Assembly: GCF_947500065.1 (NCBI RefSeq)
Contig: NZ_CANMQT010000002.1
Location: 868,001 to 932,000, forward strand
Length of the DNA: 64,000 nucleotides
DNA from: an uncultured Aquimarina sp.
GTDB taxonomy: Bacteria > Bacteroidota > Bacteroidia > Flavobacteriales > Flavobacteriaceae
Direction of reading: 5' to 3'
Shown: positions 17,739 through 26,534 of the stretch, piece by piece
Numbering within the stretch: the stretch's first letter is position 1
Layout of the letters: the number at the start of each line of letters is the position of its first letter
The notes under the pieces: generated by a model
The model's input: the letters and a program-made list of their open reading frames with translations, nothing else
What the model was told of the DNA's origin: nothing
Database searches by the model: none
Translations under genes and position numbers: made by a program

Positions 17739-18191
17739 ATGAAAAATGGATGTACCATAGCAGATGCAATGAATACGTATAACACTGCATTAAAGATTAT
17801 ACTATCTAAAGGATATAAAATTTTTCTTATACCTGATAAAAGAGAAGAATATATGGGTGATTTCTGCGCAGTTAAAGGCAATCGTAAATTCATTGGAGGT
17901 GATCCACTAAGAGTATTAGGACTTGTTTCTATTTGGGAGAATACTGGTGATGATTGGCAAAACAGTCATTTTTCTAAGCAAAATATAAGTGAAGAATCTT
18001 TATATGATAAAATCCTTTCTAGAGCATATCCCGATAGTGTTGAAGATTATAACAATTTATCAGATAGAGAATTTACAGACTTTGTATTGGATTATAGCAT
18101 TTTTTTTAAAGACGTTTTAGATGAAAAATTTCCTAAAAATCCATCAAGGAAAGAAATGTTTCAATTAGTTAGCACATTTTACTTAGAATAA
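17739..18191 (+). CDS. Hypothetical immunity-type protein, 150 aa
   Basis: The soluble protein begins MKNGCTIADAMNTYNTAL, contains a GYKIFLIPDKREEYMGDF segment, then FIGGDPLRVLGLVSIWE and DDWQN. The 'A...y..A...l...Gy.I.l.pd......g.f.A..g...f.a.dPlrLLGLv.iwe' layout looks like a real conserved family, which I cannot name. No signal, no membrane helix. It lies 13 nt after the previous gene and 9 nt before the next. Confidence 0.62.
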   Translation: MKNGCTIADAMNTYNTALKIILSKGYKIFLIPDKREEYMGDFCAVKGNRKFIGGDPLRVLGLVSIWENTGDDWQNSHFSKQNISEESLYDKILSRAYPDSVEDYNNLSDREFTDFVLDYSIFFKDVLDEKFPKNPSRKEMFQLVSTFYLE

Positions 18192-18200
18192 AAATTAAAA

Positions 18201-18650
18201 ATGGGAACAACAAAAACAGAAATAGAACAAGCCATAAAAACACTAAAACTAAAGCAAGGAGATATTTGCTTAGTTTCAGATGTTAAAAGCTTGTATTTAG
18301 AGCTGTTAATTCACTTCGTAAAATCAGGCGATAGAAGATGGTGGTGGGAAAGTTTTAAACAAGAATCGTTTCACTTTAAAGAATATGAATTTCCATTTCA
18401 GCAAATAATCAATATTATCCCCAAAGATGTAGATACTGTTTGGCTAATGGTTGAAGATGACGAAGAGAAATATTATCCAATATACCATTGCAAACCATCC
18501 GTAATTGCCCAGTTGATAGGAGAATGTTCGGCTTTCGAATATTATGTAATCGACAAAAATAAACAATGGTTGTTATGCGAAAATCATAGTGATCAATTGA
18601 TAGGTGTTGGAGAGCAGTTAAGAATTATAAATAAAAATAAGTTGAAGTAA
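18201..18650 (+). CDS. DUF6756-like immunity-type protein, 149 aa
   Basis: The N-terminal helix is followed by LIHFVKSGDRRWWWESF, a run of three tryptophans after Arg, then DTVWLMVEDDEEKYYPIY and ECSAFEYYVIDKNKQWLLC. This combination (RWWWE, W.mvEdd...pvy, fEYyvi....WlicEnHhd) matches what I know as DUF6756, a small family often next to toxin or other immunity genes. Cytosolic. The family number is from memory. Confidence 0.65.
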   Translation: MGTTKTEIEQAIKTLKLKQGDICLVSDVKSLYLELLIHFVKSGDRRWWWESFKQESFHFKEYEFPFQQIINIIPKDVDTVWLMVEDDEEKYYPIYHCKPSVIAQLIGECSAFEYYVIDKNKQWLLCENHSDQLIGVGEQLRIINKNKLK

Positions 18651-18658
18651 CGCAAACT

Positions 18659-19078
18659 ATGTCTAGAGCAGATAAATATCAACTAAAACTACAGCAAGAA
18701 ATTGACAGCAGAGCTAGTTTTATGAACACTACAAAATGGAACTTGTTGTTTTCAATTATAAAAGGTTTAGACGCTCCTTATATTACTCAAGTAAAGCTTC
18801 TTTTAGATGATAAAGTACGTGAACTAAGCATATCCAATCTAGAGCATTTGATCAACCAGAAGTATATAGAAGAATACTGGGGAGTTTTTGAATTAAAAGA
18901 AATAGAATGGATCTTGATACCTTCTGAAATTATAGTTGAACGTAAGCATCGAGAAGAATTTTTAGCACCAAAAATTAAAACTCAAAACATTGAATTAATA
19001 GAAAGAACACTACAAACAGGAAAACAGTTTGAATATGAGCTATCAGAATTGGGATTAAAAATTTACGGTTATAAATAA
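18659..19078 (+). CDS. DUF6678 family protein, 139 aa
   Basis: The motif SFMNTTKWNLLFSII near residue 20, a conserved EYWGVFELKEIEWILIPSE centre and a final KIYGYK are the DUF6678 pattern (N.TKW at the start, W.e..WlEI.P in the middle, I.GY at the end). Another copy lies at 42503-43009 with a fuller central region. The family is small and soluble, frequently found in polymorphic-toxin immunity arrays. This copy is shorter than the other. Confidence 0.7.
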   Translation: MSRADKYQLKLQQEIDSRASFMNTTKWNLLFSIIKGLDAPYITQVKLLLDDKVRELSISNLEHLINQKYIEEYWGVFELKEIEWILIPSEIIVERKHREEFLAPKIKTQNIELIERTLQTGKQFEYELSELGLKIYGYK

Positions 19079-19108
19079 AAAAACCACTAACAAACGAAGG
19101 CAATTAAT

Positions 19109-20425
19109 ATGAAAAATAAACTCAGATCATTTATACTACTTACTATTTCATTATGTTTTTGTCTCAGCGCTTGTAAAGACACACCTACAACTCTCGAAAA
19201 AACAGCGAGCGATACAGAGCTTAAATCAGAAAAGAAAAAAGAAGAGCCTATAAAATCTCAATTAGAGAAAAAAACGCCTACCTCAAGTAAATTGAGTAGC
19301 GCGTTAAAACCCAATGAAAGAATAGAATTCGGTAAAATGTATACAGATACCGTAAATTTTATACGATTTGATGATAATTCAGATTATTGGTATTTTTTAG
19401 TTCAAAAAAATAAAGATCCAATACAAATAATGTATCACGCCGATATACCCATAAATGAATTAATAAAAGGAGATAAAATACTAATAGAGTGGGAAATGAA
19501 ATCTTTACAAGAAGCAGGAGACGAAAATATTACATATGTAAAACCCTATTTAGTTTCATTCAAAAAAATCACCTCTACAAAACCCAGCGATAAAAATATA
19601 AAAGTGTTATGGCGTGAAACACTTTATGATGAAAGTTTAAAAACAGATGTCAATACCATTGTGCTTAACAAAGACTATCAAAAAAGCATCGCTAAACCCG
19701 AAAGAGCAGCTTTGGGCTATGTAGCTACGTTTATAGGAAACGAATGTGAATGGGATGGAAAAACAAATGAAAACAGAAGTAACCTTAAATGCAAATTATT
19801 ATCATATTTAGATTTGGGATATCAATGCTCTGATAAACACTTAAATTTTTTGAAAAAATCATTTTCAAAAGATACGGTAGCCCTAAAAAAACTTAAAAGG
19901 TGTCGCACAATACCCAATACCGCTACTGTACAATCAACATTTAATACAATATCGATGAAAACCAATACAAAAGAACAAACGATATTGATTAACTATGAGG
20001 TTACAGTAATAAATATGCGAGAAGATAATGTATCCAGTTACACCAAAATTGACACATTTAAATATGATCAAGATCAAATAATATTACTTAATTCAGAAAA
20101 GATAGACAACAACTCGTCGGCTAATGTCACCGATAAGAATAATAATTCGTTCGTAATATCCTGTGGATCTGGATGTGCTATGACTTATTCCGAAAGCAAA
20201 ATTGTATCGGAGAACAATGTAAAAGAGGTAACATTTAAAGTTGAAATGTATATAAATGAAAAGTTATCTGAGAAATACGATCAAACCTATATATTCAATT
20301 GCGATGCCTCAAACGAAGGAATACAATTACAATTAAAAGGAGATACAAATTATAAGATAGAAGACGAACATCCGGAAATTCAAGAAAAACTAAAATCGTA
20401 CATAAGCAAGTTATGTAACCAATAG
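19109..20425 (+). CDS. Hypothetical lipoprotein, 438 aa
   Basis: A clear lipobox (CLSAC, Cys near 22) follows the signal peptide, then a lysine/glutamate/proline-rich tether to about residue 65. The mature region carries two parts: a beta-rich domain (about 70-160) and, after an IPNTATVQSTF junction near 270, a second beta-rich domain with CGSGCAMTYSES. Multiple cysteines suggest periplasmic disulfides. Family not recognised. Envelope immunity is a possibility given context. Confidence 0.65.
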   Translation: MKNKLRSFILLTISLCFCLSACKDTPTTLEKTASDTELKSEKKKEEPIKSQLEKKTPTSSKLSSALKPNERIEFGKMYTDTVNFIRFDDNSDYWYFLVQKNKDPIQIMYHADIPINELIKGDKILIEWEMKSLQEAGDENITYVKPYLVSFKKITSTKPSDKNIKVLWRETLYDESLKTDVNTIVLNKDYQKSIAKPERAALGYVATFIGNECEWDGKTNENRSNLKCKLLSYLDLGYQCSDKHLNFLKKSFSKDTVALKKLKRCRTIPNTATVQSTFNTISMKTNTKEQTILINYEVTVINMREDNVSSYTKIDTFKYDQDQIILLNSEKIDNNSSANVTDKNNNSFVISCGSGCAMTYSESKIVSENNVKEVTFKVEMYINEKLSEKYDQTYIFNCDASNEGIQLQLKGDTNYKIEDEHPEIQEKLKSYISKLCNQ

Positions 20426-20444
20426 CCTTAAGAGATTATTATTA

Positions 20445-21074
20445 ATGAAACTAATACTCACAGATAAAAACAACGAGCATAAAGCCGAAGTGCTTGTAGA
20501 AAGTTTCGAGGAGAATTTGGTACAAGGCATTATTGTGTCTCATACATTTGATACGAATTTGATTCAAAAAATTACAGAGTTTGAAGATCTGGTAAACAGT
20601 TTTGTTATCGGAGAATTATTAGACGAAATAACCGATCAATTAGACGCCTATGGATGGGAGGTAACTGGCAAAGATTGGACGATTTATGCTTTTCAAGTAT
20701 TTGAGCTGAAACACATTTCATTCAGAATTAAAAAAAACAATAGTAATGTTTTTTCTAGTGTAGATTTTATAGCAGAACTGTCATTTTTAACTACTAAGCT
20801 AGGTGGCAGAAAAAACCCTGTAGCATCTGGTTATCGACCACATATAGAATTCGAAGAATATCCAGAATATCTAACTTCTGGGCAGCAAACGTATTTAGGG
20901 CAAGAAACCGTTGCTCCTGGAGCAACGGTACTAGCCGAAATCTCGATCTTGAGCAAAAATTATTTTGCCAATAAGTTGTATGAAAATATGACATTTAAAT
21001 TTTGCGAAGGGCCGCATACAATGGGATATGGAAAAATATTGGAGGTTGTGAATTTGAGTTTGAAAATTAAATAG
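20445..21074 (+). CDS. EF-Tu domain-III homologue (elongation-factor-like, non-GTPase), 209 aa
   Basis: Residues 1-100 are an unrecognised alpha/beta region. Residues about 105-205 match the C-terminal beta-barrel (domain III) of EF-Tu: FLTTKLGGRKNPVASGYRP, then SGQQTYLGQETVAPGATVL and FKFCEGPHTMGYGKILEV, equivalent to EF-Tu's 'GGR.tP...gYRPqf' and 'F.iREGgrtVGaG.V'. The GTPase G-domain is absent, so it cannot be an elongation factor. EF-Tu is an established cofactor of several contact-dependent and T6SS toxins, so a decoy or immunity role is a reasonable inference. No signal peptide. Confidence 0.78.
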   Translation: MKLILTDKNNEHKAEVLVESFEENLVQGIIVSHTFDTNLIQKITEFEDLVNSFVIGELLDEITDQLDAYGWEVTGKDWTIYAFQVFELKHISFRIKKNNSNVFSSVDFIAELSFLTTKLGGRKNPVASGYRPHIEFEEYPEYLTSGQQTYLGQETVAPGATVLAEISILSKNYFANKLYENMTFKFCEGPHTMGYGKILEVVNLSLKIK

Positions 21075-21278
21075 TCCATTTTTTTACAGATTTGAATAAA
21101 TTATTTGTAGTAAATTAACACATATAGATTGCAACGCTACGAATATGGATTGACTATAGATTTATAAAACAATTGTATTTAATATAGTAGAGTGTTATTA
21201 TTCATATACTATCAAATTAGATGTATAAAAGGAATAAAGGTATTTATACAAACAAGTTAGCCACCATACAGAAACGAA

Positions 21279-21767
21279 ATGAAAATAAACCTAATTAATA
21301 TCTTATTTCTAACAATCACTTTATTTGAGTTATATAATACAGTGTATTCTCAAAATACGGATATCTGGTCTGGTAATTTCATTTTGAAATCTTCAAAATC
21401 TGAAACTATCGACTCTATAAGAATAAGAAGAACTAATGATGTAAACAAAGATGATGTCGCTAGTAGATTTGAATCTGATTTAAGTCGGTGGAAAATAACT
21501 TCGAAAAACGACAACCATCAAAATGAAGTAATAGCAAGACGATTCCTTTTTGATATAGAAAATGATGAAAATGAATATGAACAATTTGATTGGACTGAAA
21601 TGTATTTAAAAAGAGAAATAGAATGTTTAGATGCAGGTCATTTTTTTATTTGTCAAACAAAACCAAATAGTAACGTCAAAATTGAAAATGAATCCTTTTT
21701 TACCAAAACAGGTATTTTCGGAATAAGGCTGCATTATGGATTATTTGAATTAGAAAAATATGAATAA
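21279..21767 (+). CDS. Hypothetical secreted protein, 162 aa
   Basis: A signal peptide (MKINLINILFLTITLFEL, cleavage near VYSQ) precedes an acidic mature protein with a DSIRIRRTNDVNKDDV segment and two cysteines (ECLDAGHFFIC). Family unknown. It is the first of three successive genes each preceded by a GTTAG-containing motif (GTTAGCCACCA about 20 nt before its ATG), which may mark gene-cassette junctions. The 204 nt upstream hold no other feature. Confidence 0.6.
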   Translation: MKINLINILFLTITLFELYNTVYSQNTDIWSGNFILKSSKSETIDSIRIRRTNDVNKDDVASRFESDLSRWKITSKNDNHQNEVIARRFLFDIENDENEYEQFDWTEMYLKREIECLDAGHFFICQTKPNSNVKIENESFFTKTGIFGIRLHYGLFELEKYE

Positions 21768-21939
21768 GCTTAAAAAGTACACTAGTAAACATTAGCTATA
21801 GCTCATTGCGGCTAAATCCCTTAATTGAAATTCATAGCAATTTTGCAATCTTATGGATGCATTGTAATGTTTCCTTAGGGAAATTCTGGAACAAGTCATA
21901 CGTAAATCGTTAGTCACAAATAAAAAAAATCTCTAATAG

Positions 21940-22413
21940 ATGGATTATAAAGAAATTGAAAACTGGATAAGAGAGAATATAACAAAGAATGGAAACGTAT
22001 CACTACATATTTTTTCTAAAGAAGAGAAGATTTTTGAAAGTCCGTTTGGTTTTTCTCAAGAACAATCTGAATTGATTAATCTCAATGGATTTCTAAAAAA
22101 AATCGGAAAATCTTTAACTAAAGTTAGACAAATTAAAGCTGTTTTCTGGTTCAAAATAAATCTAATTGACAATGCTGTTTCAGATCTAGTTGGATTAGGA
22201 AAAATAACCGATTTGAAGGATTTAGAGTTAATGTCAAGCTTAATTATGTATGATAAAGCTGACCAAAACGGAGATGTAGTTGTTGGGATATTTGATACAT
22301 CAAAAGAATGGTTAATAAAACTAACAAATGACCAAGACGAAAATAGAGTTTATATACGGTTGTATGGGAAAGGTAAAATAATTGAATTGTTGAAAAACAA
22401 AGCCAATGGCTAA
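21940..22413 (+). CDS. Hypothetical cytosolic protein, 157 aa
   Basis: Soluble, no signal; begins MDYKEIENWIRENITKNGN and contains a strand-helix pattern ending VYIRLYGKGKIIELL. Family not recognised. It is bracketed by GTTAGTCACAA (near 21909) and GTTAGCAGTAA (near 22428), and its stop lies within a short perfect inverted repeat region (GGCTA-ACCA-TAGCC). The 172 nt before it are non-coding. Both facts suggest insertion as a discrete cassette. Confidence 0.6.
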   Translation: MDYKEIENWIRENITKNGNVSLHIFSKEEKIFESPFGFSQEQSELINLNGFLKKIGKSLTKVRQIKAVFWFKINLIDNAVSDLVGLGKITDLKDLELMSSLIMYDKADQNGDVVVGIFDTSKEWLIKLTNDQDENRVYIRLYGKGKIIELLKNKANG

Positions 22414-22462
22414 CCATAGCCGAGACGTTAGCAGTAATTACCTAAATAAATATCATTTATTA

Positions 22463-23785
22463 ATGAAAAAAGCAATTATACTTCTATTAGTATTTCAATT
22501 TCAATCCGTTATCAGTCAAAAAACTTTTGAACAAATCATTGGTGAAATTCCTTTTTATCCAGACTTTGGTTATTATGATAGTGCCGAAAAAAAACAAGGG
22601 TTTTCTATACAAAATGAAACTCAACTTTTAAAAAGATTAAAACTTCCTCCTTTAAAAAATAGAGAATATTATATTACAGGTAAATATGAAATAAACAATT
22701 TAATTGTTCTGTTCTTTTCAGAATATTCGGTTTACGAAAATATTCATTTTGCTATACTTCTTGATACATCATTAAACATAATAGATAGGTTAGAAGAAAC
22801 TGCTTATAGTAATGAAGAAGGTTTTTATGGAGTAAACTCATGGATAGACTATAATATGTTAACTGTCAATATTCATAATATATATAACAATCCAGAATAC
22901 GTAACAAAACAATATTCGATTACAGATAGAGGTTTCATCCCTATAAAAAATCAGGTTATTATAAAAACACCATCAGGAATTAGAATACGTAATAAACCAA
23001 CAACAAATAGTGCTGTAATAGCTACTGCACCCAATCTAGAAGTTTTTGATTACTTATCTCACGATTCAGAAGTAGACTCAACATCTGTGTTTGATAACGG
23101 AAAATATTTAAAAAATAGGTGGTTAAAAATTGCTACAAAAGATTCTACACAACAATTGGGATATGTTTTTGGTGCGTTTGCAAAGAGGCATATTGAGGTA
23201 ACTACTAATGAATATAAGGTGATTCTTGATGAAATATCGGAAGAAGAATTTCATAAAGAAAAAGATAAAAACAAGAGTACTCCATCTATCGAAAAAATAA
23301 CAGCTGTTAAAAAAATAAAAAGTATTTTAAAAAATCAATTAATCGGAGCGTATGATGAAGATAATAGTTTTATTATAAAAAAAATAGTGGCTGACAACGG
23401 TAAGGAATTCAGTGGCCTTTATGAAGAAGAATGTGAGATTATGGCATACTATCCTAAATATCATTATTTGTTATTAGAATGTGGTCATTCTTCTGACTAT
23501 TTAATACATCTAAAAAATGGAGAAGATGATATTAATCGAATAGGAAATCCGGATTATTACCTATCATCTCCACAATATACATTTCGTTTAAATGGCTATT
23601 ATAGTGGACAATCGCACGTTCATTTTTTAGAAAAAAATAATAAAAATGCCGCTCCAGAGTATATGTTCAGTATTTCAAGTCTTATTCAGTCAGATTACCT
23701 AGAAGCATATTTTTGGAAAAACAATAATACGATTTTATTAAAAGCTGAAAATATGTATTATAAAATACGATTACAAAAGCTTTAA
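22463..23785 (+). CDS. Secreted protein with SH3b-like domain, 440 aa
   Basis: The frame is open from 22406, but the ATG at 22463 gives a proper signal peptide (KKAIILLLVFQFQSVISQ). Residues about 165-255 look like a bacterial SH3 domain: IKTPSGIRIRNKPTTNSAVI, a W..I strand and LGYVFGAFA. The flanking N- and C-terminal regions are beta rich and unrecognised, with a late C-terminal part carrying YHYLLLECGHSSDY. SH3b modules bind cell-wall peptides in other proteins. The ligand and role here are unknown. Confidence 0.62.
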   Translation: MKKAIILLLVFQFQSVISQKTFEQIIGEIPFYPDFGYYDSAEKKQGFSIQNETQLLKRLKLPPLKNREYYITGKYEINNLIVLFFSEYSVYENIHFAILLDTSLNIIDRLEETAYSNEEGFYGVNSWIDYNMLTVNIHNIYNNPEYVTKQYSITDRGFIPIKNQVIIKTPSGIRIRNKPTTNSAVIATAPNLEVFDYLSHDSEVDSTSVFDNGKYLKNRWLKIATKDSTQQLGYVFGAFAKRHIEVTTNEYKVILDEISEEEFHKEKDKNKSTPSIEKITAVKKIKSILKNQLIGAYDEDNSFIIKKIVADNGKEFSGLYEEECEIMAYYPKYHYLLLECGHSSDYLIHLKNGEDDINRIGNPDYYLSSPQYTFRLNGYYSGQSHVHFLEKNNKNAAPEYMFSISSLIQSDYLEAYFWKNNNTILLKAENMYYKIRLQKL

Positions 23786-23927
23786 TTACTTGGTCTACAT
23801 TGTTTGCTCAGAGCGTGATGCATAATTAAAAGATGAATATATCACAAAACGACAAGTAATTATATCCGCGCTATCAAATTAGAAGTATGAAATGAATAAG
23901 AGGTCTGACAACTTGTTGAAATAGTAA

Positions 23928-24422
23928 ATGCGTATGAAAAATAATTTTGAGATAAGAGCAGTAAAAAAGGAGGATAAAAAAATAAGCTTCGATTTTTTTA
24001 TAGATGGAAAAGCACTGTCCGAATGGTTACATATTAGTCGTTTTGATTTAGCATATTCTGATTTTGATTTAGATACACTTGAGGTTGATACATCTAAGTT
24101 TCTGAATTACGATAGAACAAAAATCAACAAAAATGCTGTTGCTCAGTTCTTAGGAAATAACCAACCATCCAATCAATTTGATACAAACCGAATTGTGTTA
24201 TATAGATGTCATTGTGGTAGTGATTATTGCGGTGTTATTTCATTTATTTTGGATAAACAAGATGATTTGATAATCTGGAAAGAGATCACCTACGAGAATG
24301 ATGATTTTGAATATGATAAAGAGATGGAAAACAGAGGAATACAACCAATAAAGGAACTGAAATTTTCCAGAAAGGAATATGAATTAGAATTTGAAAACTA
24401 TTTAGGAAAATACTGTGTCTGA
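23928..24422 (+). CDS. Immunity-type protein with CHCGxxYCG motif, 164 aa
   Basis: The first or third codon (both ATG) may start translation. The soluble product has a central RIVLYRCHCGSDYCGVISF motif: three closely spaced cysteines plus a histidine, suggesting a metal site or a structural turn. The end is PIKELKFSRKEYELEF. I have the impression of a widespread small family with exactly this 'yrCHCGsdyCGv' signature near toxin genes, but cannot name it. No signal peptide. Confidence 0.62.
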   Translation: MRMKNNFEIRAVKKEDKKISFDFFIDGKALSEWLHISRFDLAYSDFDLDTLEVDTSKFLNYDRTKINKNAVAQFLGNNQPSNQFDTNRIVLYRCHCGSDYCGVISFILDKQDDLIIWKEITYENDDFEYDKEMENRGIQPIKELKFSRKEYELEFENYLGKYCV

Positions 24423-24469
24423 TATGGTATAAATAATAGAGATGAAATGAACCTAAAATATAAAATACA

Positions 24470-24922
24470 ATGGCTAAAAAAATAGTATTAAATCTTAATA
24501 TACTAACTATTATAATCTTGTTTTTTAGTTCTCATGGAAAAGCACAAGAAATGACGAATATTTATAAGACAGAACTAGAAAGTGAAACTTGGATAACTGA
24601 CAAAATATTAGGGTTAGACCCTAACATTAAACAATACAACTTAACAAAGTTTATTGAAAGAAAATTTGCAGGGAATCTGACTAGTTTTGGAGATAAAATG
24701 GTTTTTAATAGTAGTTATGTTGCACCTTGTGCGAATGACAATTTTACAACAGCAATTGGAAAATATGAATTCTTTGACAAAGAAAAAATAATCATTTCTG
24801 TTGACACTGTTACGTATTCTGGTGAATGGAAAAAACCAACGGAGCTCAGAAAACCAAAAAAAATAATTTTTTTAATCTCTAAAGTTGATGAGACAATAAT
24901 CTTTACAAAACAAAGTGATTAG
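24470..24922 (+). CDS. Hypothetical secreted protein, 150 aa
   Basis: A signal peptide (ILTIIILFFSSHGKAQ) precedes a mature region with a lipocalin-like strand pattern: ESETWITDKI, a FGDKMVFNSSYVAPC strand pair, and GKYEFFDKEKIIISV. One conserved Cys is visible. It may be a periplasmic beta-barrel binding protein of the type seen in many Bacteroidota lipocalin-like families, but that is a structural guess. Function unknown. Confidence 0.58.
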   Translation: MAKKIVLNLNILTIIILFFSSHGKAQEMTNIYKTELESETWITDKILGLDPNIKQYNLTKFIERKFAGNLTSFGDKMVFNSSYVAPCANDNFTTAIGKYEFFDKEKIIISVDTVTYSGEWKKPTELRKPKKIIFLISKVDETIIFTKQSD

Positions 24923-24958
24923 AAAAACGGACCAATAACTTAATCAATCAAATGATAC

Positions 24959-25312
24959 ATGGCGTATACAATTAAAAAAACTGAAATTATTGACTATTCA
25001 CCAGCATCTTTAAAGGATTTCGAATTATTGATGTATGAATATATAGACAACCTACATTTTACTTTAAACCCCAAAGAATGTTTGAAAAATGCGGATGAAT
25101 ATATTGCGATTGCCAAAGAAAGATTTCTAAAATCTGGTTGGGCAGGAGACGGCAATATAGAATTAATTTGGGTACCACCTTTTATGCTAAAAGATCAAAA
25201 TGGGAAAACTTTATATTGGGAAAAAACAAAAGGGATTATTGTCTGGCATGTGAAACAAGAAAGTGATGGAATTTCTTGGTTGTTAATTCCAAGTGAATTA
25301 AAACTAACGTAA
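24959..25312 (+). CDS. Hypothetical immunity-type protein, 117 aa
   Basis: Soluble, begins MAYTIKKTEIIDYSPASLKDFE, with a helical NADEYIAIAKERFLKSGW segment followed by IELIWVPPFML and a TKGIIVWHVKQESDGISW strand hairpin. The 'GW.GdG.iel.wiPPf' layout looks like a conserved family in immunity arrays. I cannot name it. No signal or membrane helix. Confidence 0.6.
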   Translation: MAYTIKKTEIIDYSPASLKDFELLMYEYIDNLHFTLNPKECLKNADEYIAIAKERFLKSGWAGDGNIELIWVPPFMLKDQNGKTLYWEKTKGIIVWHVKQESDGISWLLIPSELKLT

Positions 25313-25343
25313 AAAACCTCATCTTCAATCGTAGATAACAATA

Positions 25344-25853
25344 ATGAAAATTAATAATCCAGTACATATTAGTCTAAAAGACTTTTTTCTAAAAGAACAA
25401 TTTGACATTATAAAAGTTGGACAAACAAAAGAGTGGATTTTAAATAATTTTCCTGAACCTGACGATGATACTGATATGGGAAATGGCTTTAGTATTATCA
25501 GATATGGATGGATTGAACTTCATTTTGACCTTGATAAATTATTTCTAATATGGTGTGATAGCCTTCCTTATATAGAAGACAGTGATCAAATTAAATATGA
25601 TAAATGGATGCTTGCAAACCTAGATGAAATGACATTAGAACACATTCAAAAAAGCCTTAATTCAGAAAGCGTTAATTATTTAGTAAAGTTTAACACTGAA
25701 GAACAGCATGTTATTGTCAAAATAAAATATAGTGGTGTCAATCTTTGGTTTCATCCCGAAACCGAAAAAATGAGTAAAGAACTTAATAAATATAAACTAT
25801 TTGCATTTGGGAAAAGTGAAGAAGATTATGATAACTTTAATAGAGGTTTCTAA
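25344..25853 (+). CDS. Hypothetical immunity-type protein, 169 aa (paralogue of the gene at 43019)
   Basis: The N-terminus shares KVGQTKEWILNNFPEPD with LGQTKEWIINNFPDPD in the product of 43019-43522; both continue with a GGIEL or GWIEL strand, a DQIK..KW helix and a C-terminal FG strand. The pair therefore forms one family, which I cannot name. The 'G.t...v...fgeP' opening and beta-hairpin resemble small immunity proteins of bacterial arrays. Soluble, no signal. Confidence 0.65.
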   Translation: MKINNPVHISLKDFFLKEQFDIIKVGQTKEWILNNFPEPDDDTDMGNGFSIIRYGWIELHFDLDKLFLIWCDSLPYIEDSDQIKYDKWMLANLDEMTLEHIQKSLNSESVNYLVKFNTEEQHVIVKIKYSGVNLWFHPETEKMSKELNKYKLFAFGKSEEDYDNFNRGF

Positions 25854-25891
25854 TATAGAAATTATGATAACAGGATTTGAAAAATAGAGAA

Positions 25892-26227
25892 ATGGAAATT
25901 AATTACAATAACATACTCAAACTTTTAAATGCTGAGTCAAAAAAAATAATAGAAGAATTACGAATAAATAGGACTCAAGATTTAGTAGCTAGAAAAAAAG
26001 AAGTTGATAATGCCATTACATGGTTAAAAAAAGGAATGGATCATCAAATTCATCCAGATTTGAATATTGTTATGATACCCGAAAAAACGACAAAAACACC
26101 ATCTTCTGAATATCGGTTAATAGAGGATCATGAATCTGACGAAAGAAAATACTGGACAGAAGTTAAACTCGATGATCAGGAATTAAGACCGATGCCTGGG
26201 AGTTTTTTAATGATCAAATATAAATGA
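25892..26227 (+). CDS. Hypothetical immunity-type protein, 111 aa
   Basis: The ATG at 25892 is preferred over an upstream in-frame TTG at 25877. A helical N-terminal half is followed by ITWLKKGMDHQIHPDLNIVMIP and a short strand region. Family unknown. The TGA overlaps the next gene's ATG (ATGA), so the two are translationally coupled. Confidence 0.6.
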   Translation: MEINYNNILKLLNAESKKIIEELRINRTQDLVARKKEVDNAITWLKKGMDHQIHPDLNIVMIPEKTTKTPSSEYRLIEDHESDERKYWTEVKLDDQELRPMPGSFLMIKYK

Positions 26228-26511
26228 ATCTACTAGAAAAAACCATACATAATTTGGGGTTCATAAGAACCATACATCATAACGAGCAAATATTTAAACT
26301 AGTTTGTTTGATACGTACAGAAGACAGACGTCCTTTTCAGGCAGATTGGTATAAAGGAAAAGAGTCTTATCTAGTAGCAGTAGATGAAAATGGACATTTT
26401 TTCCTTAGACATTCTGGAGGTTATATTTTTAAGTTAGATCCAAGTACTAAAAAAGAACAACAGATTGCTAAAAGTGAAAATGAATTTATCAATATAATAG
26501 CGTGGGATTAA
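26224..26511 (+). CDS. Hypothetical immunity-type protein, 95 aa
   Basis: A soluble beta-rich protein (starts MNLLEKTIHNLGFIR) with ESYLVAVDENGHFFLRHSGG, a strand-turn-strand reminiscent of the second half of SMI1/KNR4 proteins, and an IIAWD end. It is too short for a complete SMI1/KNR4 fold. It starts inside the stop of the previous gene, so the two likely act as a pair. Confidence 0.58.
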   Translation: MNLLEKTIHNLGFIRTIHHNEQIFKLVCLIRTEDRRPFQADWYKGKESYLVAVDENGHFFLRHSGGYIFKLDPSTKKEQQIAKSENEFINIIAWD

Positions 26512-26534
26512 AGGACTAACCCGATTGAAGGAAC

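Noticed and set aside
21768..21939. A complete integron attC site
   Set aside because: GTTAG is present at the right-hand end, but no complementary left-hand core or fold of attC size could be found by eye; kept only as a possible junction motif.
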